A DNA stretch of 64,000 nt, from the NCBI RefSeq assembly GCF_021650975.2, contig NZ_CP091285.1, positions 4,526,001 through 4,590,000 on the forward strand. Reading direction: 5' to 3'. The notes below the pieces were generated by a model. That model was given only the letters and a program-made list of their open reading frames with translations. It had not been told where the DNA came from and ran no database searches. The stretch is from Flavobacterium jumunjinense (GTDB lineage: Bacteria > Bacteroidota > Bacteroidia > Flavobacteriales > Flavobacteriaceae). The position numbers and the translations under genes were made by a program. Shown piece by piece: positions 9,779 to 18,002 of the stretch; the stretch's first letter is position 1, and the number at the start of each line of letters is the position of its first letter.

Positions 9779-11206
9779 CTATAATGTTGACCACACTGAG
9801 TAACTATTTGGTGGACATTGTATTTTTACCCATTTTCCACCTTGTGTTGTTGGTTGCCAAGATGAATTTCCTGTATAATCTTTTATCTCTGTACTCGACC
9901 AATTAGTTTCTACCCATCTTTCTTGCCAAGAGCTTGAATTATTCAAATAGACCACTAAACCAGGGTTTCCATTATAACCATTTCTTCTTGCAATATATTC
10001 GTCATTATCTGCATATAAAATTGAAGTGTTTCCTGTTGCTTTATTATTATGTATCCAGATTAAATTATTAAGCTTACTTTTATCTAACCAATCTTCATAA
10101 TCTTTATAAAAAATTGTTGGATATCCTTCATGGGTTAAAATGTATGCATAAGCAAGGTTTTTTTTCCAAATTTGATCCGTATCATGATTAGAAACAAATG
10201 TTACTGCTCTATAAGGTCTTCTTTTCCAAAGCATATCTCCAGAACTTAACTTCGATAAATCATCACCATCAAAAGCTTCATCCATTTTATAATAACATGC
10301 AAAGTCAAAAGCAGAACTATTTGCATTATCACACCACCATTCTAAAGTAGCTGCATTACCATCCCAATATTCTCCTACTGAAAAACCACCAACATTAGCA
10401 TTCCATTGGTTCACAACCCATGGCCCAAAGCCTTTAACATAATCAAATCTCCATCCATCAAACTTCATTGTATTTTTATAATACTTCCCTACTCCATCTG
10501 ATCGTTTCCACAACCAATCTTGTACATAAGGATTAGCATGACATAAGTCTGGAAAACCGCCAAAACTTCCTTCATCATTATTCCCAAATGAATTTTTATA
10601 GAAATCGTTATATGTTCTATTAAACTTACCTGAAGCTACATTAAATTTAGTGTAGGTATTTGAATTAGTAAATGGATTTAATTCGGACTGCCCACCACTG
10701 TTGTGATTAATAACAATGTCTGCATATACTTTCATGTTTTCATTATGAACCGTTGTGATTAAACTTGTAAGTTCGGTTTTAGAACCGAATCTTGTTTCAA
10801 CTGTTCCGTTTTGATTATAATCTCCAAAATCAAAATAATCTGTAGGATCATATCCCATTGAAAATGGTCCGTTTTGTGCTTTTGAAACAGGAGGCAACCA
10901 AATAGATTCAATTCCTGCATTTCCCCAAGATGCAACTTTGCCTTTTACAACATTCCACCATGTACCTCCAGCTGGAACATCCCAATAAAAAGCTTGCATC
11001 ATTACTCCACCTCCTGGACCAGAATTAAATTTATTCGTTTCACTACTATTTCCAGTACTGAAAGGTTTACCGTCATGATTTGTTACTTGAATTGTTTTAA
11101 ATTCATTAGTATCAATTTTACTTTCATCTATTTCCTCATTGTTGCATGAAAAAAAAGTAGCTACAAAGCAAAATGAAAAAATCTTCAATGTTTTTATTTG
11201 TTTCAT
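9779..11206 (-). CDS. Secreted lipoprotein alpha-amylase (GH13)
   Basis: Hydrolyses alpha-1,4 bonds in starch. 475 residues. The N-terminus is a lipoprotein signal with the lipidated Cys at about residue 21 (TFFSCNN). The (beta/alpha)8 domain shows the GH13 motifs: DIVINH (163-168), GWRFDYVKG with nucleophile D255, acid/base E279 in VGEYWDG, and FVSNHDTD with D342. The C-terminal beta domain (about 395-475, ending NSYSVWS) matches the archaeal/plant-like GH13 subgroup in style. It is probably surface- or periplasm-anchored. No SusC/SusD neighbours lie in the window. A LacI-type palindrome lies 80 bases upstream. Confidence 0.93.
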   Translation of the reverse strand: MKQIKTLKIFSFCFVATFFSCNNEEIDESKIDTNEFKTIQVTNHDGKPFSTGNSSETNKFNSGPGGGVMMQAFYWDVPAGGTWWNVVKGKVASWGNAGIESIWLPPVSKAQNGPFSMGYDPTDYFDFGDYNQNGTVETRFGSKTELTSLITTVHNENMKVYADIVINHNSGGQSELNPFTNSNTYTKFNVASGKFNRTYNDFYKNSFGNNDEGSFGGFPDLCHANPYVQDWLWKRSDGVGKYYKNTMKFDGWRFDYVKGFGPWVVNQWNANVGGFSVGEYWDGNAATLEWWCDNANSSAFDFACYYKMDEAFDGDDLSKLSSGDMLWKRRPYRAVTFVSNHDTDQIWKKNLAYAYILTHEGYPTIFYKDYEDWLDKSKLNNLIWIHNNKATGNTSILYADNDEYIARRNGYNGNPGLVVYLNNSSSWQERWVETNWSSTEIKDYTGNSSWQPTTQGGKWVKIQCPPNSYSVWSTL

Positions 11207-11286
11207 AATTTTTAATAATTAATAAATTTAAATCTAATTTAATAGATAATTAAACATAAATACGATTAAAAATTACGAATAACACA

Positions 11287-11302
11287 ACGAAAACGTTTTC
11301 GT
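11287..11302. promoter_or_regulatory. LacI-family-type operator upstream of the amylase gene
   Basis: A perfect 16-bp palindrome ACGAAAACGTTTTCGT lies 81 bases before the amylase start. Its AACG|CGTT-type core is the usual half-site arrangement for LacI/GalR regulators. On the minus strand it overlaps a possible -33 TTG, 22 bases before a TATTTATG (one mismatch to TAnnTTTG). Repression or activation by a sugar-responsive LacI-type regulator is inferred; no regulator gene is in the window. Confidence 0.6.
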
Positions 11303-11374
11303 GTTGATAATTTTATTAAAAAAGTATATTTAATAAGCCAAAATAAATCATCCTACTCAATTTCAAATGTTTAC

Positions 11375-11407
11375 ATAAAAAAAACCAACTATTTTCATAA
11401 TTGGTTT
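11375..11407 (-). terminator. Terminator of phoH
   Basis: Minus strand aaaccaa ... ttggttt with a 12-base loop, followed by TTTTTATG. Confidence 0.75.
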
Positions 11408-11428
11408 CTCTTTTTTCATTCAAAAAAA

Positions 11429-12379
11429 TTAATCGTGATTTTCAATACTCTTATAAGCATCTATAATTTTCTTGACTAACTTATGTCTTACAATATCTTT
11501 ATCATCTAAATAAGTTATCCCTACACCTTCTACATCTTTCAGTATTAATAATGCTTCTTTTAATCCAGAAATTGTTCTTCTTGGTAAATCTACCTGACCA
11601 GGATCTCCAGTAATCATAAATTTAGCATGTTTCCCCATTCTAGTTAAAAACATCTTCATTTGACTATGCGTCGTGTTTTGAGCTTCATCTAAAATTACAA
11701 ACGCATTATCTAAAGTTCTACCTCTCATGAAAGCCAATGGAGCAATTTGAATAATTCCCTTCATGATATAATCTTCTAACTTCTCCGCTGGTATCATATC
11801 TCTTAAAGCATCATACAAAGGCTGCATATAAGGATCTAGCTTCTCTTTCATATCTCCAGGTAAAAAACCTAAATTTTCACCTGCTTCTACTGCTGGTCTA
11901 GTTAAAATAATTCTTTTAACCAGTTTCTCCTTTAAAGCTTTTACAGCCATTGCTACTCCTGTATAGGTTTTACCCGTTCCTGCGGGACCAATTGCAAAAA
12001 CCATATCATTTCGCAATATTGTATCAACAAGTTTTTGTTGGTTTGGTGTCAATGCTTTAATAAGCTTCCCTCCAACACCATGAACAAGAATTTTATCTCT
12101 TCCATTTAACTGCTGTGTTTCTTGAGAATCATTTTCTAAAACCCTCAAAATCACATTCTCATCAATAGTATTATACCGTGTAAAATGAAGCATTAATCTT
12201 CTGAATTTTATTTCAAATTCATCTAATATCTCTTCTTCTCCATAAGCTTTTAATGTAGTTCCTCTTGCAACAATTTTCAGTTTTGGATAATACTTCTTAA
12301 CAGCCTCTAAATTAACATCTTGAGTCCCCCAAAAATCCTTTGGAGTAATCTCTACTAATTCAATTATTCTTTCGTTCAA
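11429..12379 (-). CDS. phoH: PhoH family ATPase, TTG start
   Basis: A cytoplasmic PhoH/PhoL-type P-loop ATPase, in a family linked to RNA metabolism. 316 residues. Walker A GPAGTGKT at 131-138, Walker B VILDEAQN with D231/E232, and the downstream ITGDPGQVDLP motif. An N-terminal KH-like region occupies about 1-90. The start is a TTG at 12379: the family N-terminus (NERIIEL) begins right there and no ATG lies close upstream. It is divergent from the SAM hydrolase gene, with 181 bases between. Confidence 0.9.
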   Translation of the reverse strand: MNERIIELVEITPKDFWGTQDVNLEAVKKYYPKLKIVARGTTLKAYGEEEILDEFEIKFRRLMLHFTRYNTIDENVILRVLENDSQETQQLNGRDKILVHGVGGKLIKALTPNQQKLVDTILRNDMVFAIGPAGTGKTYTGVAMAVKALKEKLVKRIILTRPAVEAGENLGFLPGDMKEKLDPYMQPLYDALRDMIPAEKLEDYIMKGIIQIAPLAFMRGRTLDNAFVILDEAQNTTHSQMKMFLTRMGKHAKFMITGDPGQVDLPRRTISGLKEALLILKDVEGVGITYLDDKDIVRHKLVKKIIDAYKSIENHD

Positions 12380-12401
12380 ATGCTTTCTTTTTAAATTGTT
12401 T

Positions 12402-12495
12402 TTGTTGTACTAAAATTATAGTAGCTTTGTACTTATTTTAAGATACTATTTTTATCAAAAATTATACTTTTTCATGTACTATAATTATAGTTTTG
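12402..12495 (+). promoter_or_regulatory. Two candidate tandem promoters for the 12561 gene
   Basis: TTG (12402-12404), 17 bases, TAGCTTTG (12422-12429) fits the Bacteroidetes consensus. A second TAGTTTTG (12488-12495) lies 66 bases further on. The sequences leading into both boxes are near-copies (GTACTAAAATTATAGTAGC and GTACTATAATTATAGTT), so the upstream region may have been duplicated. Confidence 0.45.
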
Positions 12496-12560
12496 AAAAG
12501 TGTTAAAATCAAATTTAAGAAAAACAAAACTTGTTTTTGTAATAAGTTATAAACAAATTT

Positions 12561-13391
12561 ATGTCAATAATTACACTTACTACCGATTTTGGATTAAAGG
12601 ATCACTTTGTTGGTGCTCTAAAGGGTAAGTTAATTTCTGGACTTGAAAACCCTATCATTGTAGATATATCTCATGATATAGATTTATTTAATACTTTAGA
12701 AGCAAGTTATTCCATTTCGGCTGCCTACAAAAGTTTCCCAAAAGGAACAATACATATTATAGGCGTTGATAGTGAACGAACTGCAACTACAGAACATATT
12801 GCAATGCAATGGGATGATCAATATTTTATATGTGCAGACAATGGAATATTAAGTTCATTAATACAAAAAAAAGTAGCTCAAAAAATAGTAGCAATCAATA
12901 TTCATGATAGACTACAGGAAGAGAATACAGATATGAATGTATTTGTTGCTGTTGCATGTCATATTGCAAGAGGTGGCTTATTAAATGTTATTGGAAAAGA
13001 AATAAACGAACTTAGAATGGTTAATGAAATGACCGCTCAAGTTTCAAGTGATAATTCATTAATAAAAGGAACTATTATCCATATTGATCAGTTTGGAAAC
13101 TGTGTTACTAATATTTCTAAGAAAATGTTTGATGATATTTCCATGAAAAGAAACTTTAAAATCAAATTTCATAATAAAAAACTAGACCGAATACATAATT
13201 TTTATTCAGATTTTAAAAACACAGATAAATATACTCTGAAAGCCTTTGAAGGTAATGCTTTGGCTTTATTTAATGAAAATGGATATTTAGAAATTGCCAT
13301 TTATAAGAGTAATCCAAAAACTGTTGGCTCTGCTTCCACTTTATTAGGATTAAAGTTTAGAGATGTTGTTAGTATAACTTTTGAAGAATAA
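12561..13391 (+). CDS. SAM hydrolase / SAM hydroxide adenosyltransferase family (DUF62)
   Basis: 276 residues. Family members cleave S-adenosylmethionine to adenosine and methionine using water; fluorinase and chlorinase are relatives. The N-terminal signature ITLTTDFGLKDHFVGALKG, VDISHDI, the central ADNGILS and the C-terminal-domain motif DQFGNCVTNI are all present. The fluorinase-specific loop cannot be judged by eye, and hydrolysis is the default assumption. It heads a short same-strand run with the monooxygenase-like gene 15 bases downstream. Confidence 0.88.
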   Translation: MSIITLTTDFGLKDHFVGALKGKLISGLENPIIVDISHDIDLFNTLEASYSISAAYKSFPKGTIHIIGVDSERTATTEHIAMQWDDQYFICADNGILSSLIQKKVAQKIVAINIHDRLQEENTDMNVFVAVACHIARGGLLNVIGKEINELRMVNEMTAQVSSDNSLIKGTIIHIDQFGNCVTNISKKMFDDISMKRNFKIKFHNKKLDRIHNFYSDFKNTDKYTLKAFEGNALALFNENGYLEIAIYKSNPKTVGSASTLLGLKFRDVVSITFEE

Positions 13392-13406
13392 ATTTAACTA
13401 TATATA

Positions 13407-13703
13407 ATGTTTGTACGAATTGTAAAAATGCGCTTTCAAGACGATAAAATTGCTGTTTTTCTTGAAAAATTTGATACTATTAAAGAAAAAATAAGAGCTT
13501 TTGAAGGAAATCAGTTTTTAGAACTATATCAAGACAAAAATGATCCTCGAATTTTTTTTACATATAGTTATTGGAATTCAGAAGAAGATCTAGAAAAATA
13601 TAGACATTCTGAATTATTCAAGGAAGTTTGGGCGTTTACAAAAGCTTTTTTTAGTGATAAACCTGAAGCATGGAGTGTTGACAAGTTAGTTTCAATACAC
13701 TAA
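13407..13703 (+). CDS. Antibiotic biosynthesis monooxygenase (ABM) domain protein
   Basis: 98 residues, the size of a single ABM ferredoxin-like domain. VRIVKMRFQDDKIAVFLEKF, then FLELYQDKNDPRIFFTYSYW and HSELFKEV follow the beta-alpha-beta pattern of YgiN-like quinol monooxygenases and related small-molecule enzymes. The substrate is unknown. It lies 15 bases after the SAM hydrolase gene, so co-transcription is likely. Confidence 0.8.
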   Translation: MFVRIVKMRFQDDKIAVFLEKFDTIKEKIRAFEGNQFLELYQDKNDPRIFFTYSYWNSEEDLEKYRHSELFKEVWAFTKAFFSDKPEAWSVDKLVSIH

Positions 13704-13734
13704 AAAAAATATTTATTTAAAACAATAAAAAATA

Positions 13735-13742
13735 TAAATTTG
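13735..13742 (+). promoter_or_regulatory. Candidate -7 box for gldFG
   Basis: TAAATTTG matches TAnnTTTG and is followed by GCATTACTA, 75 bases before gldF. No clear -33 TTG is visible. Confidence 0.4.
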
Positions 13743-13816
13743 CATTACTAATTTCTAAACAAAAGTTTACCTATTTTCAGATATAAAATGAAATTCTAAG
13801 CTTTAAACAAAAAAAT

Positions 13817-14542
13817 ATGAAAGCATTATTGCTACGTGAAATAAAATCATTTTTCGGATCGCCAATTGGTTATCTAGTTATTGCCATTTTTCTATTACTC
13901 AATGGATTATTTCTTTGGGTATTTCAAGGTGATTTTAATATTTTAAATTCTGGATTTGCAGATTTAAGTCCGTTCTTTAAACTTTCTCCTTGGATTTTAA
14001 TTTTTCTAATTCCTGCGGTAACTATGAGATGTTTCTCAGATGAAATAAAACAAGGGACAATCGAATTACTTTTCACAAAACCATTAACTATTTGGGAAAT
14101 TGTAAATGGTAAATTTCTAGGTGCTTTTCTATTAATTGTTTTAGCTATTCTTCCTACTTATGTTTATGTTTGGGTTATTTCCTATTTTGGAAGTCCCGAA
14201 GGTAATATTGATATGGGAAGTACAATTGGTTCCTATTTTGGCCTATTATTCCTAATAGCAGCATATACTTCGATTGGTGTATTTACATCAACTCTATCAG
14301 AAAATCAAATTGTTGCATTCATTATTGCTATTTTTGTATGTTTTATCTTTTATTTTGGTTTCGAAGGTATTGCAAATCTTTTTAATGAATATAGCAAATC
14401 TATAGCTTCTTTAGGAATGGATTATCATTTTAAAAGTATGAGTCGTGGCGTTTTAGACACAAGAGATGTTACTTACTTTATGAGTATAACTTTTTTGTTT
14501 TTATCGATTACTGTTTATAAACTTAAAACATTGAAAGGATAA
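13817..14542 (+). CDS. gldF: Gliding motility ABC transporter permease GldF
   Basis: 241 residues and six membrane spans, the ABC-2 type permease of the GldAFG transporter required for gliding in Flavobacterium. The start MKALLLREIKSFFGSPIGYL and the segment RCFSDEIKQGTIELLFTKP are typical of GldF/ABC-2 permeases. The stop codon overlaps the gldG start by one base (TAATG), indicating translational coupling. The ATPase partner gldA is not in the window. Confidence 0.92.
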   Translation: MKALLLREIKSFFGSPIGYLVIAIFLLLNGLFLWVFQGDFNILNSGFADLSPFFKLSPWILIFLIPAVTMRCFSDEIKQGTIELLFTKPLTIWEIVNGKFLGAFLLIVLAILPTYVYVWVISYFGSPEGNIDMGSTIGSYFGLLFLIAAYTSIGVFTSTLSENQIVAFIIAIFVCFIFYFGFEGIANLFNEYSKSIASLGMDYHFKSMSRGVLDTRDVTYFMSITFLFLSITVYKLKTLKG

Positions 14543-16224
14543 TGAAAACTTCAAAAAAACAAAATTTAAAGTCACTTTTTATAGTTATCATAGTCCTTAT
14601 TGCTATTAATGTTGTGAGTAATTTCTATTTTAAACGTTTCGATTTAACACATGACAAACGTTATACGCTTTCTGAAACATCATTAAATATTATAAAAAGT
14701 ATTGATAGCCCTTTATATGTAGATGTTTTTTTAGAGGGAAATTTCCCTCCAGAATTCAAACGTTTACAGAATGAAACAAGACAACTATTAGAAGAGTTCA
14801 CAGCATACAATCCTAATATTATTTTCCAATTTGTAAATCCGATTGAAAAAGAAGAAGAGCGCTTAGCTGTAATGAAAGAGTTTCACGCAAACGGACTACA
14901 AGCCTTAAATATTACTGTGGATGATAAAGGAAAACAAACACAGGAAGTAGTTTTTCCATGGGCAGTAGCTAATTATGGAAACAAGGGAACTAAAGTTTCA
15001 TTACTAAAAAATTTAATGGGAGCAACAACAGAACAAAAAGTAATTAGTTCTGTACAACATCTAGAATTTGCTTTTGCGGAAGCTTTCAATAAAATAACTA
15101 AAGAGAAACAAAAAAAGATAGCAGTAATTAAAGGTAATGGTGAGTTAGAAGATATACAAATTGCTGACTTTATTAGATCGGTAAGAGAAAGCTATTATAT
15201 TGGTACGTTTACTCTTGATTCAGTAGCAAAAGAACCTCAAAAATCTTTAGAAGCTTTAAAGAAATATGATTTAGCAATAATCGCTAAGCCTACTGAAAAA
15301 TTTACAGAAGAAGAAAAAGAAGTATTAGATCAATTTATCATTAACGGAGGTAAATCATTATGGTTAATCGATAATATAACTGCTAATTACGAAGATTTAT
15401 ATAATGAAACAGGTAGTCTATTAGCACATCAAACTGATTTGAATCTAACCGATATGTTGTTTAAATATGGAATAAGAATAAATCCCTTATTAGTAAAAGA
15501 TGAACAGGCTACTCCTATAAAATTAGCAACAGGAAAACAAGGTAGTGAAACACAATATGAACAATATTTTTGGAAATTTTCTCCATTTGTTTATCCATCA
15601 ACTAATCATCCTTTAGTTAAAAATATGGAAGGAATTAAGTTTGAATTTCCTTCACCTATAGAATTACTTAAAAATGATATTAAAAAAACTGTTCTTTTAA
15701 GTAGTTCAGAATATTCAAGACCTATTGGTACACCTTCAGAAATATCATTAGATATGGTAACAGAAGAGACTAAACCCGAAGACTATTTAGGAAAGGGTCT
15801 GATGCCATTAGCCGTTTTGTTAGAAGGTTCATTTTCATCTATGTATAAAAATAGAGTACTTCCATTTAAAGATCCTACATTTAAAAATGATGGTTTAGCA
15901 AACAAAATGATCGTGATTTCTGATGGTGATATTATAAAAAATCAAATCGACAAAGGAATTCCTTTAGAATTAGGTTTTGATAAATGGACAAATAACCTTT
16001 ATGGTAACAAAGAGTTTTTAATGAATTGTGTAAATTACCTTTTAGATGACACTGGACTTATCAACATTAGAAGTAAAGATGTAGATTTGCCATTATTAGA
16101 CAAAGAAAAAGTGTATCAAAACTATACTTGGGCACAAATGATAACTGTCGGATTACCAATGATTTTATTAGCTATTTTTGGTATTTTGTTTACTTTTTTA
16201 AGAAAAAGAGCCTACAGCAAGTAG
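14542..16224 (+). CDS. gldG: Gliding motility-associated ABC transporter substrate-binding protein GldG
   Basis: 560 residues. An N-terminal membrane anchor (about 12-30) is followed by RFDLTHDKRYTLSE, the hallmark start of GldG/ABC-type uncharacterised transport proteins, then a large periplasmic region, and a second span near the C-terminus (about 530-555). It partners GldF and GldA. It starts inside the gldF stop codon. Family length and order match. Confidence 0.92.
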   Translation: MKTSKKQNLKSLFIVIIVLIAINVVSNFYFKRFDLTHDKRYTLSETSLNIIKSIDSPLYVDVFLEGNFPPEFKRLQNETRQLLEEFTAYNPNIIFQFVNPIEKEEERLAVMKEFHANGLQALNITVDDKGKQTQEVVFPWAVANYGNKGTKVSLLKNLMGATTEQKVISSVQHLEFAFAEAFNKITKEKQKKIAVIKGNGELEDIQIADFIRSVRESYYIGTFTLDSVAKEPQKSLEALKKYDLAIIAKPTEKFTEEEKEVLDQFIINGGKSLWLIDNITANYEDLYNETGSLLAHQTDLNLTDMLFKYGIRINPLLVKDEQATPIKLATGKQGSETQYEQYFWKFSPFVYPSTNHPLVKNMEGIKFEFPSPIELLKNDIKKTVLLSSSEYSRPIGTPSEISLDMVTEETKPEDYLGKGLMPLAVLLEGSFSSMYKNRVLPFKDPTFKNDGLANKMIVISDGDIIKNQIDKGIPLELGFDKWTNNLYGNKEFLMNCVNYLLDDTGLINIRSKDVDLPLLDKEKVYQNYTWAQMITVGLPMILLAIFGILFTFLRKRAYSK

Positions 16225-16241
16225 ATGTTGATAAAATGTTT

Positions 16242-16271
16242 TTGTGTTTGCTAATAATTAGAATATATTTG
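16242..16271 (+). promoter_or_regulatory. dnaN promoter (Bacteroidetes type)
   Basis: TTG (16242-16244), exactly 19 bases, then TATATTTG (16264-16271), 38 bases before the dnaN ATG. This is a perfect match to the TTG-N19-TAnnTTTG consensus. Confidence 0.7.
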
Positions 16272-16309
16272 TGAAACTAAAATCATAAGAGATTTTAAAA
16301 TAAAAGAAA

Positions 16310-17428
16310 ATGAAGTTTATAGTATCGAGTTCGTATTTATTAAAACAGCTACAAGTATTAGGAAGCGTTATTAATAGTAGTAATACGTTACCCATTTTAG
16401 ATAACTTTTTATTTGAATTAAATAATAATCAACTGACTGTTTCTGCATCAGATTTGGAAACAACTATGTCAGCTACATTAGAGATTGATTCAACTAGTCA
16501 AGGAAGTATTGCAGTGCCTGCAAAATTATTATTAGATATACTTAAAACCTTTCCGGAACAACCTTTAACTTTTTCAGTTGAAGAGAATAGTACTGTGGAA
16601 ATTAGTTCTAATTCTGGTAAATATGCTATTGCTTATGCTCCAGGAGAAGAATTTCCAAAAGCAGTAGCATTAGAAGATCCGTCTTCAACGTTAGTTCCTG
16701 CAGAAGTTTTAGCAACAGCTGTTAGTAAAACTATTTTTGCTGCTGGTAATGATGATTTAAGACCTGTAATGAGTGGTGTATTTTTTCAATTCTCACCAGA
16801 AGGCTTAATATTCGTAGCAACAGATGCTCACAAGTTAGTGAAATATGCGCGTGCAGATGTGAAAGCATCTCAAGTTGCAGATTTTATTATGCCTAAAAAG
16901 CCTTTAAATATTTTAAAAGGTATTTTAGGAGCTTCAGATGCAGAAGTTAAAATTGAATATAATGATGCTAATGCAACTTTTTCTTTTGAAAACTACGTAT
17001 TAACATGCCGTTTAATTGATGGAAAATATCCTAATTATGAAGCTGTAATTCCAAAAGAAAATCCAAATAAATTACTTATCAATAGAGTTCAATTTTTAAG
17101 CTCTGTACGTCGTGTTGCAATTTTTGCAAACAAAACAACACATCAGATTCGTTTAAAAATTGCTGGAACAGAATTGAATATTTCTGCCGAGGATATTGAT
17201 TATTCTAACAAAGCAGATGAGCGTTTAACATGTGATTATCAAGGAGACGATTTGCAAATCGGTTTTAATTCACGTTTCTTAACAGAAATGCTGAACAACC
17301 TTACTAGTGATGAAATCCAACTTGAAATGTCTATGCCAAACAGAGCTGGTATTCTTACTCCAGTTGATGGACTTGATGACGGAGAAACTGTTACGATGTT
17401 AGTAATGCCTGTAATGCTAAGCAATTAA
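16310..17428 (+). CDS. dnaN: DNA polymerase III beta subunit (sliding clamp)
   Basis: Ring-forming processivity clamp of the replicase, 372 residues, the standard length with three repeated clamp domains. Family motifs: FIVSSSYLLKQLQVLGSVI, TLPILDNFLFEL, DLRPVMSGVFFQF, ATDAHKLVKYA and the C-terminal LVMPVMLSN, which forms the edge of the partner-binding pocket. It is preceded by its own promoter and followed by a terminator, and is not next to dnaA here. Confidence 0.97.
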   Translation: MKFIVSSSYLLKQLQVLGSVINSSNTLPILDNFLFELNNNQLTVSASDLETTMSATLEIDSTSQGSIAVPAKLLLDILKTFPEQPLTFSVEENSTVEISSNSGKYAIAYAPGEEFPKAVALEDPSSTLVPAEVLATAVSKTIFAAGNDDLRPVMSGVFFQFSPEGLIFVATDAHKLVKYARADVKASQVADFIMPKKPLNILKGILGASDAEVKIEYNDANATFSFENYVLTCRLIDGKYPNYEAVIPKENPNKLLINRVQFLSSVRRVAIFANKTTHQIRLKIAGTELNISAEDIDYSNKADERLTCDYQGDDLQIGFNSRFLTEMLNNLTSDEIQLEMSMPNRAGILTPVDGLDDGETVTMLVMPVMLSN

Positions 17429-17514
17429 TTAAAACATACAAAAATATTTAAATATTAAAATCTAACTTTTAATTATTACTTAATATTTTCAAAATAACTA
17501 TACCAACCTTAACC

Positions 17515-17557
17515 CAAAAAACCGCAAAAACCCTAAAAGTTGATGCGGTTTTTTATT
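17515..17557 (+). terminator. Terminator of dnaN
   Basis: aaaaaaccgc ... gcggtttttt (17516-17525 / 17545-17554) followed by ATTTT. Confidence 0.85.
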
Positions 17558-17678
17558 TTATCTAATTATTAATTATTATTACGTCACAACAAAGATAGAC
17601 ACTCTAAATAAGGCTGTTTATATCGAACAAATTACAATAAAACACTATTTTTTTTGTTCTTTTATTTAAAATAGCTAA

Positions 17679-17931
17679 TTATTTGGGTGCTTTTTCATAT
17701 AATAAATGGTGTTCGATTTTACCAATCGAAGTCACAGTTTTTTTGAACCACTTAACAACAGTTAATCTATTTTGAATACCAAGTGTCTTTGTAAATTCTT
17801 TAACTGTAAGTTGACCTCATTCGATTTCTTAAACAATTTGTAATTTAAAGGACATTGAGTAGTCATTTTATATTCCTTTTCACATAACGTGTTTCTTTAC
17901 GTTTTTCCATTGGAGCTACTTTTTTACGCAT
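17679..17931 (-). pseudogene. IS3-type OrfA transposase remnant
   Basis: Read on the minus strand, two frames joined by a small shift give MEKRKETRYVKR followed by MSFKLQIV, stop, EIE, stop, GQLTVKEFTKTLGIQNRLT and VVKWFKK. This is the opening helix-turn-helix of IS3-family OrfA proteins of Flavobacteria. Two in-frame stops (TAA, TGA) and a frameshift show it is dead. No OrfB and no inverted repeats remain. It is the only transposase trace in the window, and it fills most of the 574-base gap between dnaN and the giant adhesin. Confidence 0.75.
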
Positions 17932-17950
17932 TCCTTTTAGGGACTGGACA

Positions 17951-17984
17951 AAAAAAAGCTTCACAAATAATGTGAAGCTTTTTT
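17951..17984 (-). terminator. Terminator of the giant adhesin gene
   Basis: The arms aaaaagcttcaca and tgtgaagcttttt with a 6-base loop form a strong hairpin with T-run 19 bases past the stop. Confidence 0.85.
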
Positions 17985-18002
17985 AAAATTATATTTTATC
18001 CA

